From Maribacter sp. (GTDB lineage Bacteria > Bacteroidota > Bacteroidia > Flavobacteriales > Flavobacteriaceae), in assembly GCA_003232155.1 (NCBI GenBank), contig QILY01000122.1:1-9891 (forward strand): DNA of 9,891 bases, given 5' to 3'. Shown here one piece after another: positions 1 to 5,948 of this stretch (within the stretch, counting starts at the first letter, position 1; each line of letters opens with the position of its first letter). The translations under genes and the position numbers were made by a program. The notes under the pieces were generated by a model, which was given only the letters and a program-made list of their open reading frames with translations, had not been told where the DNA came from and made no database searches.

Positions 1-1113
1 ATTGAAACACAGTACATTACGCAAAGTATTCCTGATAGGGCCGATGAGTTGGCGATACAGGCTAAAGAGCTTTCTGCCCATAATGTAATGACCAGTAAGC
101 TTTCGAATTTATCACTTCAGCTATATGGTTGGATGCTTAAGGTAGGCTACGCTCGAAGTGATGACGATATAGAAAGAATCAAAAAATATTTTGAAAAACA
201 ATTACCTAAATACCAAATCGAAGACCTTGGTTTTCGAGAGAAATTATGGTTGTACAAGGCCCATTTATGGTACAGTTTTTTGATTCAAGATTTTCTTTCT
301 TGCTATAAATACGCTAATAAATGGGTAAGTCTTTTCTATGAATATAAAGAGATGATTTATTTGAACCCTGTATTTTTTTTAAAAGGGAATCATTATTTAT
401 TAGAATCTTTGTTTTACGTTAAGTATCGTTCTCAATTTAAGCTAAGACTTGATAATTTAGAAAAGATAGTTGATAACAAAGACTTTTCTAAAAATGACAA
501 TATTTCTTCCCTTGCATTTTTGTACCTCAATTCTAACAAATTGAACCTTCATTTTATGGAAGGCTCTTTTGATAAAGGGCTTTATTTGGTTAAAATAATC
601 GAATATGGTATCAATAAGCATAAAGACAGGATTGATACTCATCATATTATGCTACTCTATTATAAAATAGCTTGCTTATATTTTGGTATAGGAGATAATA
701 AAACCTGCATTCAATATTTAAAAAAAATCATCAATAACAAAAACTTAAAAATGCGTGAAGATCTCATGTGTTTTGCGCGTGTATTGAGTTTAGTGGCTCA
801 TTATGAAGCAGGTATGGATTACCATTTAGAAATTCAATTAAAAAGCACGTATAAATTTCTTTTAAAAATGAATGATTTACATGCAGTGCAAAAAGAAATG
901 ATAAAATTCTTAAGAAATCTGGGTAATATATATCCACGAGAGTTGAAAAATGAATTTCAGAAACTACATACCGAGTTGAAAAAATATGAGGATCACCCTT
1001 ATGAAAAACGTGCTTTCTTATATTTGGATATTATTTCATGGTTAGAGAGTCATCTACAGAATAAACCAGTATCTCAGATTATTAGGGAAAAAGCAATACT
1101 ACTTACACGATAA
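1..1113 (+). CDS. Helical-repeat hypothetical protein, 5'-truncated by window edge
   Basis: The reading frame is open from base 1 (first codons read I-E-T-Q-Y-I-T-Q) to TAA at 1111-1113, so 370 residues of a longer protein are present. The TTG at 49 is only an internal codon and should not be taken as the start. The product is rich in Leu, Lys, Tyr and Asn and is almost entirely predicted helix. Paired amphipathic helices such as LLYYKIACLYFGIGDNKTCI followed by a Lys-rich helix look like degenerate TPR-type repeats. There is no membrane segment and no catalytic motif in the visible part. Proteins of this look are common and uncharacterised in Bacteroidetes; some carry an N-terminal regulatory or enzymatic domain, which would lie outside this window. 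The gene converges on the pseudouridine synthase gene, with a MITE-like element between the two stop codons. I do not assign a function. Confidence 0.8.
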   Translation: METQYITQSIPDRADELAIQAKELSAHNVMTSKLSNLSLQLYGWMLKVGYARSDDDIERIKKYFEKQLPKYQIEDLGFREKLWLYKAHLWYSFLIQDFLSCYKYANKWVSLFYEYKEMIYLNPVFFLKGNHYLLESLFYVKYRSQFKLRLDNLEKIVDNKDFSKNDNISSLAFLYLNSNKLNLHFMEGSFDKGLYLVKIIEYGINKHKDRIDTHHIMLLYYKIACLYFGIGDNKTCIQYLKKIINNKNLKMREDLMCFARVLSLVAHYEAGMDYHLEIQLKSTYKFLLKMNDLHAVQKEMIKFLRNLGNIYPRELKNEFQKLHTELKKYEDHPYEKRAFLYLDIISWLESHLQNKPVSQIIREKAILLTR

Positions 1114-1277
1114 ATTTTGATGCGAATGAGTTTTTAGAGATGTCCTTATGTATGCTATTCGTAATACTATTGAAGACTAAAGTAAATGCCTATGAAGGTT
1201 CTGTGTTTATGAGCTACCAAATAACAAAATTAACCCGCATTATTCATGGGTTTTCGTTATGAAAAACCAAAGTACCA

Positions 1278-1301
1278 ACCTGCCTGCCGGCAAAGGCAGG
1301 T
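1278..1301. repeat. CCTGCC-type hairpin 1, inside the first MITE
   Basis: ACCTGCCT (1278-1285) pairs with AGGCAGGT (1294-1301) across an 8-base spacer containing GCCGGC. Short GC-rich palindromes of this type stand out against the AT-rich background, and the same core recurs at 1386-1411 and 8940-8959. Confidence 0.7.
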
Positions 1302-1385
1302 AGAATTGGGAAGCGCAGCGGTTTTTTAGAGAAAGAATTGTAGCCCAATTTTGAGCTGAACAAATTTCGAGCACCTGCCCGGTTT

Positions 1386-1411
1386 ACCTGCCGTAGGCAT
1401 GGCCGGCAGGT
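1386..1411. repeat. CCTGCC-type hairpin 2, inside the first MITE
   Basis: ACCTGCC (1386-1392) pairs with GGCAGGT (1405-1411) over a 12-base spacer. A further ACCTGCCC lies just upstream near 1373. It belongs to the same sequence family as the hairpins at 1278-1301 and 8940-8959. Confidence 0.65.
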
Positions 1412-1467
1412 TTTCAATTATAGCAGGTAGTTTGGTTTTGGAATAGAATATCCGTGAATAATGCGGG

Positions 1468-2166
1468 TTAAGAACAAGCGTTCCAGACAGGGTCATTGGG
1501 TGGTATTGCTTTTAGTTCTATTATTTCTTTTTTAATAGGATGTATAAAAGAAAGACTTCTTGCATGTAGATGAATACTGCCATTTTTGTTACTGCGGTCA
1601 AAGCCATATTTTAAATCCCCTTTAATAGGCGACCCTATAGCTGTTAATTGAGAACGTATTTGATGATGGCGACCTGTTTTTAAATCTACTTCTAATAAGA
1701 AATAAGAATCTAATTTTTTAATGACGGTATAGTCTAAGATAGCTTTTTTACTATCATTCACCTCTTTGATATGAGCATATGATTTATTCTGCTTTGGGTT
1801 TCTTTTTAACCAATGGACCAGCGTATCGCTTTTTTTTTCTGGAACTTTTTTTACAATGGCCCAGTATATTTTTTTAGCATTTTTCTCAGCGAATAATTTA
1901 TTTAATCGAGGAAGCGCTTTTGAAGTTTTGGCAAATATTACAATACCAGAAGTAGGCCTATCTAAACGATGCGCAACACCTAAATATACATTACCGGGCT
2001 TATTGTATTTTTCTTTAATGTATAATTTCACCACTTCACTAAGTGGTATGTCGCCCGTTTTGTCACCCTGTACAATATCGCCTGGCCTTTTATTAATAGC
2101 AATTAGATGATTGTCTTCATAAATTACCTGAAGGTTTTTTGGTGTTGATATGGTTTTGCCTACCAC
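1468..2166 (-). CDS. RluA-family RNA pseudouridine synthase
   Basis: This enzyme isomerises specific uridines in rRNA or tRNA to pseudouridine in the cytoplasm. The 232-residue product carries the family's catalytic motif HRLDRPTSG at residues 66-74, with D69 the expected nucleophile, and the conserved LKTGRHHQIRSQL block near 162-174. No S4 RNA-binding domain precedes the catalytic domain, as in short RluA/TruC-like members, so the exact target uridine cannot be read from sequence. The start is GTG at 2164-2166, overlapping the lspA stop as TAGTG on the coding strand, which suggests translational coupling. The stop TAA (1468-1470) lies inside the TTAA that borders the adjacent MITE. Since that TTAA would have existed before insertion, the protein end was probably not altered. 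Likely last gene of the panB-lspA-rlu run. Confidence 0.92.
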   Translation of the reverse strand: MVGKTISTPKNLQVIYEDNHLIAINKRPGDIVQGDKTGDIPLSEVVKLYIKEKYNKPGNVYLGVAHRLDRPTSGIVIFAKTSKALPRLNKLFAEKNAKKIYWAIVKKVPEKKSDTLVHWLKRNPKQNKSYAHIKEVNDSKKAILDYTVIKKLDSYFLLEVDLKTGRHHQIRSQLTAIGSPIKGDLKYGFDRSNKNGSIHLHARSLSFIHPIKKEIIELKAIPPNDPVWNACS

Positions 2167-2645
2167 TACAGTTCTAATTTTCGGTGTCGTAGGCTTAAGA
2201 AAAGAATAAGGATAAGCCCTAAGGTTACTGATACATCGGCCATGTTGAAGATACCTGTTTTAAAATAGCCAATATTAATATAAAAAAAATCGGTTACTTC
2301 ACCATATACAATTCGGTCAATTAAATTACCAGTGCCGCCACCAATAATACAAGCAAAAGCAAAAACCAACCATTTGTCCATATTCGTTTTTCTAAAGATT
2401 CTGAAGAGTAAAACCAGTAAAACTATAACAGGAATAGCTTGCAAGAAAACAATCTTTAAAATAGGGGAGAGGTCTGAACCAAAACCTAGCATAGCACCTG
2501 TATTCTCTACTTTGACCATAATAAAATTATCACCTATCAGTTCAATACGATCATTATTCGATACATTTTTTCGTACCGCATTTTTAGACAATTGGTCACA
2601 ACCAATGTTTAAAAGAACAAGAACAATTATGGCGATTTTTTTCAA
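2166..2645 (-). CDS. lspA: Lipoprotein signal peptidase (signal peptidase II)
   Basis: LspA cleaves the signal peptide of diacylglyceryl-modified prolipoproteins in the inner membrane. The 159-residue protein has four hydrophobic segments (about 3-15, 60-81, 91-106 and 138-152). Family motifs are all present: CDQLSK (16-21), ENTGAMLGF (47-55), GGGTGNLIDRI (102-112), VTDF (117-120) and FNMAD (133-137). D119 and D137 correspond to the aspartate pair of solved structures, so it should be active. The start is TTG at 2643-2645: the frame has a TAA 19 to 21 bases upstream and no ATG between, and the resulting N-terminus has the normal family form. The gene lies 62 bp downstream of panB, across a heptamer repeat, and its TAG stop overlaps the GTG start of the pseudouridine synthase. 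This grouping looks like one operon but is not a metabolic pathway. Confidence 0.95.
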   Translation of the reverse strand: MKKIAIIVLVLLNIGCDQLSKNAVRKNVSNNDRIELIGDNFIMVKVENTGAMLGFGSDLSPILKIVFLQAIPVIVLLVLLFRIFRKTNMDKWLVFAFACIIGGGTGNLIDRIVYGEVTDFFYINIGYFKTGIFNMADVSVTLGLILILFLSLRHRKLEL

Positions 2646-2665
2646 TAAACTTTTATTTTTTAATT

Positions 2666-2700
2666 ACCATCAACCATCAACCATCAACCATCAACCATCA
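2666..2700. repeat. Heptamer tandem repeat, five perfect ACCATCA units
   Basis: Five head-to-tail copies of ACCATCA (TGATGGT on the coding strand of panB/lspA) fill most of the 62-bp panB-lspA gap. They end 20 bp upstream of the lspA TTG start and 7 bp downstream of the panB stop. Perfect short repeats can change copy number by slippage. Here that would change the panB-lspA spacing, not any protein. Confidence 0.95.
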
Positions 2701-2707
2701 ACTATTT

Positions 2708-3526
2708 CTAGTACTGCTCATCATCACTAGGAAAATCTCTACTTTTCACATCAGTAACATATTGCGATATGGCATTGCTCATCTCTTCATACAAATTCAT
2801 ATATCTACGTAAAAAACGAGGATTAAACTCATGCGTCATCCCTAAAAGATCATGAATTACCAATACTTGACCATCAGCATGTTTACCGCCTCCAATTCCA
2901 ATAGTAGGAATTGAAATGCTTTCAGAAACTTTTTTGGTGAGCTGTGCAGGAATTTTTTCTAAAACAATTCCAAAACATCCTAATTTTTCAAGCAGTTTTG
3001 CATCTTCTATTAATTTTTCAGCTTCTTCTTCTTCTTTGGCACGAACCGTATAGGTTCCAAATTTATATATAGATTGCGGGGTTAGGCCTAAATGCCCCAT
3101 TACGGGTATTCCTGCATTCAGTATACGCTTGACCGATTCTTTGATTTCAGAACCACCTTCAACTTTTACTGCATGAGCCCCACTTTCTTTCATAATACGA
3201 ATTGCAGAGCGCAAGGCCTCTTTAGGGTCACTTTGATAGCTGCCAAAAGGTATGTCAACCACAACTAGTGCCCTATCTACGGCCCTGATTACTGAAGTTG
3301 CATGATAAATCATTTGGTCTAAGGTGATGGGCAGCGTAGTTTCATGACCTGCCATTACATTACTGGCAGAATCACCTACCAAAATAACATCTACTTGAGC
3401 TGCATCAACAATTTTTGCCATGGAGTAATCATAAGCGGTAAGCATTGATATTTTTTCTCCATTCTTTTTCATGTCCACGAGAGACTTTACTGTTACTCTT
3501 TTATATTCTTTTTTGGCAACTGACAT
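2708..3526 (-). CDS. panB: 3-methyl-2-oxobutanoate hydroxymethyltransferase (ketopantoate hydroxymethyltransferase)
   Basis: PanB transfers a hydroxymethyl group from 5,10-methylenetetrahydrofolate to alpha-ketoisovalerate, giving ketopantoate, the first committed step of pantothenate and coenzyme A synthesis. The 272-residue product matches the family length and TIM-barrel motif order. It has SMLTAYDYSMA (27-37), LVGDSASNVMAG (49-60, metal ligand D52), VVDIPFGSY (89-97, D91), AVKVEGG (119-125, K121 and E123), VMGHLGLTPQS (142-152), GIVLEKIP (186-193, E190 the likely catalytic acid) and IPTIGIGGG followed by DGQVLVIHDLLG. All metal and catalytic positions appear intact. The start is ATG at 3524-3526. 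It is divergent from the NTF2-like gene and is the first gene of the minus-strand run; the 131 to 149 bp between the divergent starts must hold both promoters. Confidence 0.97.
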   Translation of the reverse strand: MSVAKKEYKRVTVKSLVDMKKNGEKISMLTAYDYSMAKIVDAAQVDVILVGDSASNVMAGHETTLPITLDQMIYHATSVIRAVDRALVVVDIPFGSYQSDPKEALRSAIRIMKESGAHAVKVEGGSEIKESVKRILNAGIPVMGHLGLTPQSIYKFGTYTVRAKEEEEAEKLIEDAKLLEKLGCFGIVLEKIPAQLTKKVSESISIPTIGIGGGKHADGQVLVIHDLLGMTHEFNPRFLRRYMNLYEEMSNAISQYVTDVKSRDFPSDDEQY

Positions 3527-3592
3527 GTAATTTGTTTTAGTGGGATAAATGTAAGGATTTTGTCTAAGGATATTTGATTTCTGATTTCTTTC

Positions 3593-3606
3593 GTTTCAAG
3601 TTTCAG
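3593..3606. repeat. Short heptamer repeat GTTTCAR, two units
   Basis: GTTTCAA (3593-3599) is followed directly by GTTTCAG (3600-3606) and a decayed third unit GTTTTTT (3607-3613). It lies in the divergent panB/NTF2-like promoter region. On its own it is weak; it gains interest because the other two heptamer-phased arrays nearby have the same period. Confidence 0.5.
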
Positions 3607-3652
3607 GTTTTTTCATATTTAAATTAAAAAGCTAGAACTAGAATATTCTATA

Positions 3653-3660
3653 TAAATTTG
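3653..3660 (+). promoter_or_regulatory. Candidate Bacteroidetes -7 promoter element
   Basis: TAAATTTG matches the Bacteroidetes -7 consensus TAnnTTTG and ends 15 bp before the preferred ATG (3676) of the NTF2-like gene. No convincing TTG -33 box lies at the usual distance, so this is tentative. If real, the TTG codon at 3658 is part of the promoter and not a start codon. Confidence 0.35.
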
Positions 3661-3675
3661 AAAAAATCAAAAAAT

Positions 3676-4131
3676 ATGAAAACATATCTATTTGTTCTAC
3701 TTTCTATAATTTCATTACAATTATCGGCCCAAGAATCTGATGAAGTAGCAGTACAGAGGACAGTAGAAGCCTTTTTTGAAGGTTTTCATGCTCAAGATTC
3801 TACCCAAATAAAGCAAACTATTGCCAAAGGAATTATTTTACAGACTATCGCAAAAGATAAAGAAAATTCTGAATTTGTTAAAACAGAAAATTTCAACAAG
3901 TTCCTCAAATCAATTGTGGGTATTCCAAAGACTACCAAGTTTCAAGAAAAATTGCTATCCTTCAATATTAAGGTTGATGGGTCTATGGCCAACGCTTGGA
4001 CACCTTATGAATTTTGGGTTAACGACGGGTTTAGCCATTGCGGCGTTAATTCCTTTCAATTGTTCAAACAAAATAATGAGTGGAAGATTATTTATTTGAT
4101 TGATACTAGGCATAAAGAAGGTTATCAGTAG
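3676..4131 (+). CDS. Secreted NTF2-like (SnoaL/DUF4440-type fold) protein
   Basis: The 151-residue product begins with a clear Sec signal peptide, MKTYLFVLLSIISLQLSAQ, with cleavage expected after SAQ, so it is probably periplasmic or exported. The mature part (about 130 residues) has the layout of the NTF2-like alpha+beta cone. A first helix (EVAVQRTVEAFFEGFHAQD) is followed by strands, the pattern WTPYEFWVNDGFSHCGVNSFQLF, and a closing strand EWKIIYLIDTRH. Such proteins bind small molecules or act as enzymes with varied substrates; the ligand here cannot be read. The frame can be extended six codons to a TTG at 3658, but that would spoil the signal peptide and overlap the likely promoter, so the ATG at 3676 is preferred. 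It is transcribed alone, away from panB and towards the phosphate permease gene. Confidence 0.82.
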   Translation: MKTYLFVLLSIISLQLSAQESDEVAVQRTVEAFFEGFHAQDSTQIKQTIAKGIILQTIAKDKENSEFVKTENFNKFLKSIVGIPKTTKFQEKLLSFNIKVDGSMANAWTPYEFWVNDGFSHCGVNSFQLFKQNNEWKIIYLIDTRHKEGYQ

Positions 4132-4160
4132 ATAATTTATAAATAAAACATTATTCAATA

Positions 4161-4237
4161 GTGAAAAGTGATGAGTGAAGAGTAAAAAGTGATGAGTAAT
4201 GAGTGAAAAATGAAGTGTGAAAAGTGATGAGCTAAAA
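4161..4237. repeat. Degenerate heptamer array, GTGAWRA units
   Basis: Read in sevens from 4161 the sequence is GTGAAAA, GTGATGA, GTGAAGA, GTAAAAA, GTGATGA, GTAATGA, GTGAAAA, ATGAAGT, GTGAAAA, GTGATGA, GCTAAAA. At least eight of eleven units fit GTRAWRA with no phase slip over 77 bp. The 15-mer GTGAAAAGTGATGAG occurs at 4161-4175 and again at 4217-4231. The array lies 30 bp after the NTF2-like stop codon, in a convergent gap of 275 bp that also contains the direct-repeat copy at 4335-4401. Confidence 0.8.
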
Positions 4238-4334
4238 CTTATGATCTAGTTCCTAATTTGTACTGTTGCCAACAATTGATTTTTAGGTCTTTATATTTTT
4301 AAAAACACACTTAAATAATGCTCTCATTAATAAC

Positions 4335-4401
4335 TAACTTTAGAGAGTTGGACTAAGACTTTTCATAGGAGGCATTGTATACTGGTTTTTTAGAGGTGCC
4401 C
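4335..4401. repeat. Direct repeat copy A, possible solo IS end
   Basis: This 67-bp stretch begins TAACTTTAGAGAGTTGGACT and ends TTTTTTAGAGGTGCCC. A second copy in the same orientation lies at 5827-5902. The first 24 bases differ at only about two or three positions, both copies contain CATAGGA or TATAGGA in the middle, and both end GAGRTGCCC. Copy A ends five bases from the phosphate permease stop codon. A conserved tip and inner block with a divergent middle fits an insertion-sequence end left after deletion. A shared 3'-end regulatory repeat is also possible. Confidence 0.6.
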
Positions 4402-4406
4402 TAAAT

Positions 4407-5528
4407 CTAAATAGTTAGAAATATCCAGTAAATAATGGCACTACAAAAGGCAGCAATTGGTAATGTTAAAAGCCAAGATAATAAGATATTCCTTATCACT
4501 TTTATGTCAGCTTTTTTAGTTACACTTCCTATACCGAAAATTGACCCTACGGATACATGGGTTGTAGAAACAGGTAATCCGTGAATGCTAGCAGTTGTAA
4601 CTAAAATTCCTGTAACTAAATTCGCCGTAAACCCTTGCCCACTATTCATTGGAGTAATCTTTTTACTTATCATTTCTCCTACTTTTTTCGCATTTATAAG
4701 TCCTCCTATAGCCATTGCTATCGCAACCGCAACCATTCCCCATTTAATATCTAATGCATTGATTACTATTAATAGTCCGACAATTTTTGGAGTATCATTT
4801 AGTCCTCTTGCAAAACTTACGATTCCAGCACTCAAGTAATGTAGAAAATCAAGCACTTTTTGAGAATTTAACCCGATGAAATTTCCTTTATATGTTTCAA
4901 TACAATCTGCTTCATTCATTACATTGATAGTATTTTTAGAGTCAGATCCTACATATAAGAATTCATTTGTATTTGCGGTTTTCACAACAGGAATTTTTTC
5001 TTCACCTATACAAACACAGGTTTCTTTGGTAACACCCATAGAGACCCTTAGTTTTCGAAAAAGAAGATATGCTAATAAACTAACTATTGCTGCCATTAGC
5101 GGGCTGACTATTAAGGGCATTAAGAAAGTGCTGCCCAATTTTGCAAAATTAAAAGATGTTCCAACTGCAACAACACCACTACCAAACAATGCTCCCACCA
5201 AACTATGGGTAGTTGAAATGGGCATTCCAATTTTTGTAGCTATAAAAACGGTTATCGCGGCGCCTAATGCTATTGAGATGGCGAATTCGGGAGACTGGAT
5301 TAGAGAATCGGGAACCAAGCCTTTTCCTGAAAAATTTTTTACTAATGAACCAGCTAAAAAGATAGCAGCAACTGAACCTGCAAAAGTTGTAGTAGTTGCC
5401 CACACTATTGCTTTTTTATAATTAGTGGTTCCGCTACCAAATAAAGTTGCAACTCCTTTAAAATTATCATTTGCTCCATTACTATAAGCAAGAAAACAAG
5501 CTGCAATAAAAAGAATTATTAAAATCAT
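4407..5528 (-). CDS. PiT-family (PHO4) inorganic phosphate transporter
   Basis: This is an inner-membrane permease that takes up inorganic phosphate, probably with a cation, as known for the PiT/PHO4 family. The 373-residue protein has the duplicated family signature: GANDNFKGVATLFGSG at 18-33 and ARGLNDTPKIVGLL at 240-253. Each is followed by the matching second motif, GMPISTTHSLVGALFGSG (101-118) and GLPVSTTHVSVGSIFGIG (317-334). About ten hydrophobic segments surround a hydrophilic loop at 160-228 containing CVC (171-173). The signature Asp and Thr residues are intact. The start is ATG at 5526-5528. No phoU or DUF47 partner is adjacent. The gene has its own surroundings: a MITE-like element begins 61 bp upstream, and copies A and B of a direct repeat flank the segment. 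Confidence 0.95.
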   Translation of the reverse strand: MILIILFIAACFLAYSNGANDNFKGVATLFGSGTTNYKKAIVWATTTTFAGSVAAIFLAGSLVKNFSGKGLVPDSLIQSPEFAISIALGAAITVFIATKIGMPISTTHSLVGALFGSGVVAVGTSFNFAKLGSTFLMPLIVSPLMAAIVSLLAYLLFRKLRVSMGVTKETCVCIGEEKIPVVKTANTNEFLYVGSDSKNTINVMNEADCIETYKGNFIGLNSQKVLDFLHYLSAGIVSFARGLNDTPKIVGLLIVINALDIKWGMVAVAIAMAIGGLINAKKVGEMISKKITPMNSGQGFTANLVTGILVTTASIHGLPVSTTHVSVGSIFGIGSVTKKADIKVIRNILLSWLLTLPIAAFCSAIIYWIFLTI

Positions 5529-5588
5529 TGTAATTGATTTTTGGTCTAAAATTATGTGAATAGTCGAAGTAAAATAAATATAATTACA

Positions 5589-5776
5589 AACCTGAGTTCG
5601 ATTAATAGTAATTTCTCAGAAGCCGTGTAAATAGTAAGATTTGGAGGATAAAAACGTAGTACTAACGGGTTAATTCAACGTTAAAAGATTGCTGTTTAGA
5701 CGGCTTATCTGGGAATTAGGTTTTGAATTGATTGTAATTTACTGACTGTGAGATTGATATTAATAGAACTCAGGTT
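5589..5776. mobile_element. MITE-like element with AACCTGAGTTC inverted ends
   Basis: AACCTGAGTTCGATTAAT (5589-5606) is matched in inverse at 5759-5776 with 17 of 18 positions identical. Weaker pairing continues inward for about 15 to 20 bp. A second inverted block, AAGCCGTGTAAATAG (5620-5634), pairs with GCTGTTTAGACGGCTT (5691-5706), as if one arm carries a roughly 35-bp extra piece. ACA lies directly outside both ends, a possible 3-bp target duplication. There is no coding frame. It occupies most of the 420-bp gap between the permease and methyltransferase genes; the rest of the gap holds direct-repeat copy B. Confidence 0.68.
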
Positions 5777-5826
5777 ACAAGATATTAATTTAAAAAAGTA
5801 CCTTATCCTGCTGTTTGGATGTTACT

Positions 5827-5902
5827 TAACTTTAGAGAACTGGACTAAGGCTTTTTTTATAGGACATGTTGTTATATAAGCTTCCCATAATTAGAGATGC
5901 CC
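5827..5902. repeat. Direct repeat copy B, possible solo IS end
   Basis: This is the second copy of the repeat at 4335-4401, same orientation. It begins TAACTTTAGAGAACTGGACT and ends TTAGAGATGCCC, with a middle about 9 bp longer than in copy A. It ends 46 bp from the methyltransferase stop codon. Like copy A it lies just beyond the 3' end of a minus-strand gene. Confidence 0.6.
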
Positions 5903-5948
5903 ATTACATAAAGCTAACAGCTGTAATTATTCAGTCAGAAAAACAACC

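Larger units (their letters stand above)
1230..1471. mobile_element. MITE-like element bounded by TTAA
   Basis: The 354-bp gap between two convergent genes holds this element; I see nothing in the remaining 1114-1229. CCCGCATTATTCA at 1234-1246 is matched exactly in inverse at 1455-1467. The similarity continues imperfectly inward to about 1276 on the left and 1426 on the right, giving arms of roughly 42 bp that both include ACCAAA and TACC. Immediately outside each end is TTAA (1230-1233 and 1468-1471), the expected appearance of a 4-bp target duplication. The interior carries two CCTGCC hairpins and no plausible coding sequence. A TTAA target with CC-starting ends resembles IS1380-type elements, so I infer a non-autonomous derivative of such an element; this parentage is from memory and not proven. 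Confidence 0.75.

Noticed and set aside
1130..1145. Third copy of the TTTTTAGAGRTGYCC end seen in direct repeats A and B
   Set aside because: Only the last 15 or so bases resemble those copies; the diagnostic TTTAGAGA-TGGACTAAG block is absent, so chance similarity is likely.
1230..1471. Truncation of the pseudouridine synthase by the MITE
   Set aside because: The stop codon lies inside the inferred pre-existing TTAA target, all catalytic motifs are present and the length is normal for short RluA-family enzymes.
2332..2730. 132-codon plus-strand frame with a repeating NHQPSTI peptide
   Set aside because: It is antisense to lspA, and the peptide repeat is only the heptamer tandem read in successive frames. 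It carries no independent coding signal.
4161..4237. Possible CRISPR-like array
   Set aside because: Units are seven bases with no spacers between them and no cas genes are near, so this is a tandem repeat.
4876..5421. 181-codon plus-strand frame opposite the phosphate permease
   Set aside because: It is exactly antisense to a clear PHO4-family gene; hydrophobic codons on the true strand create this long Pro/Ile/Thr-rich shadow.
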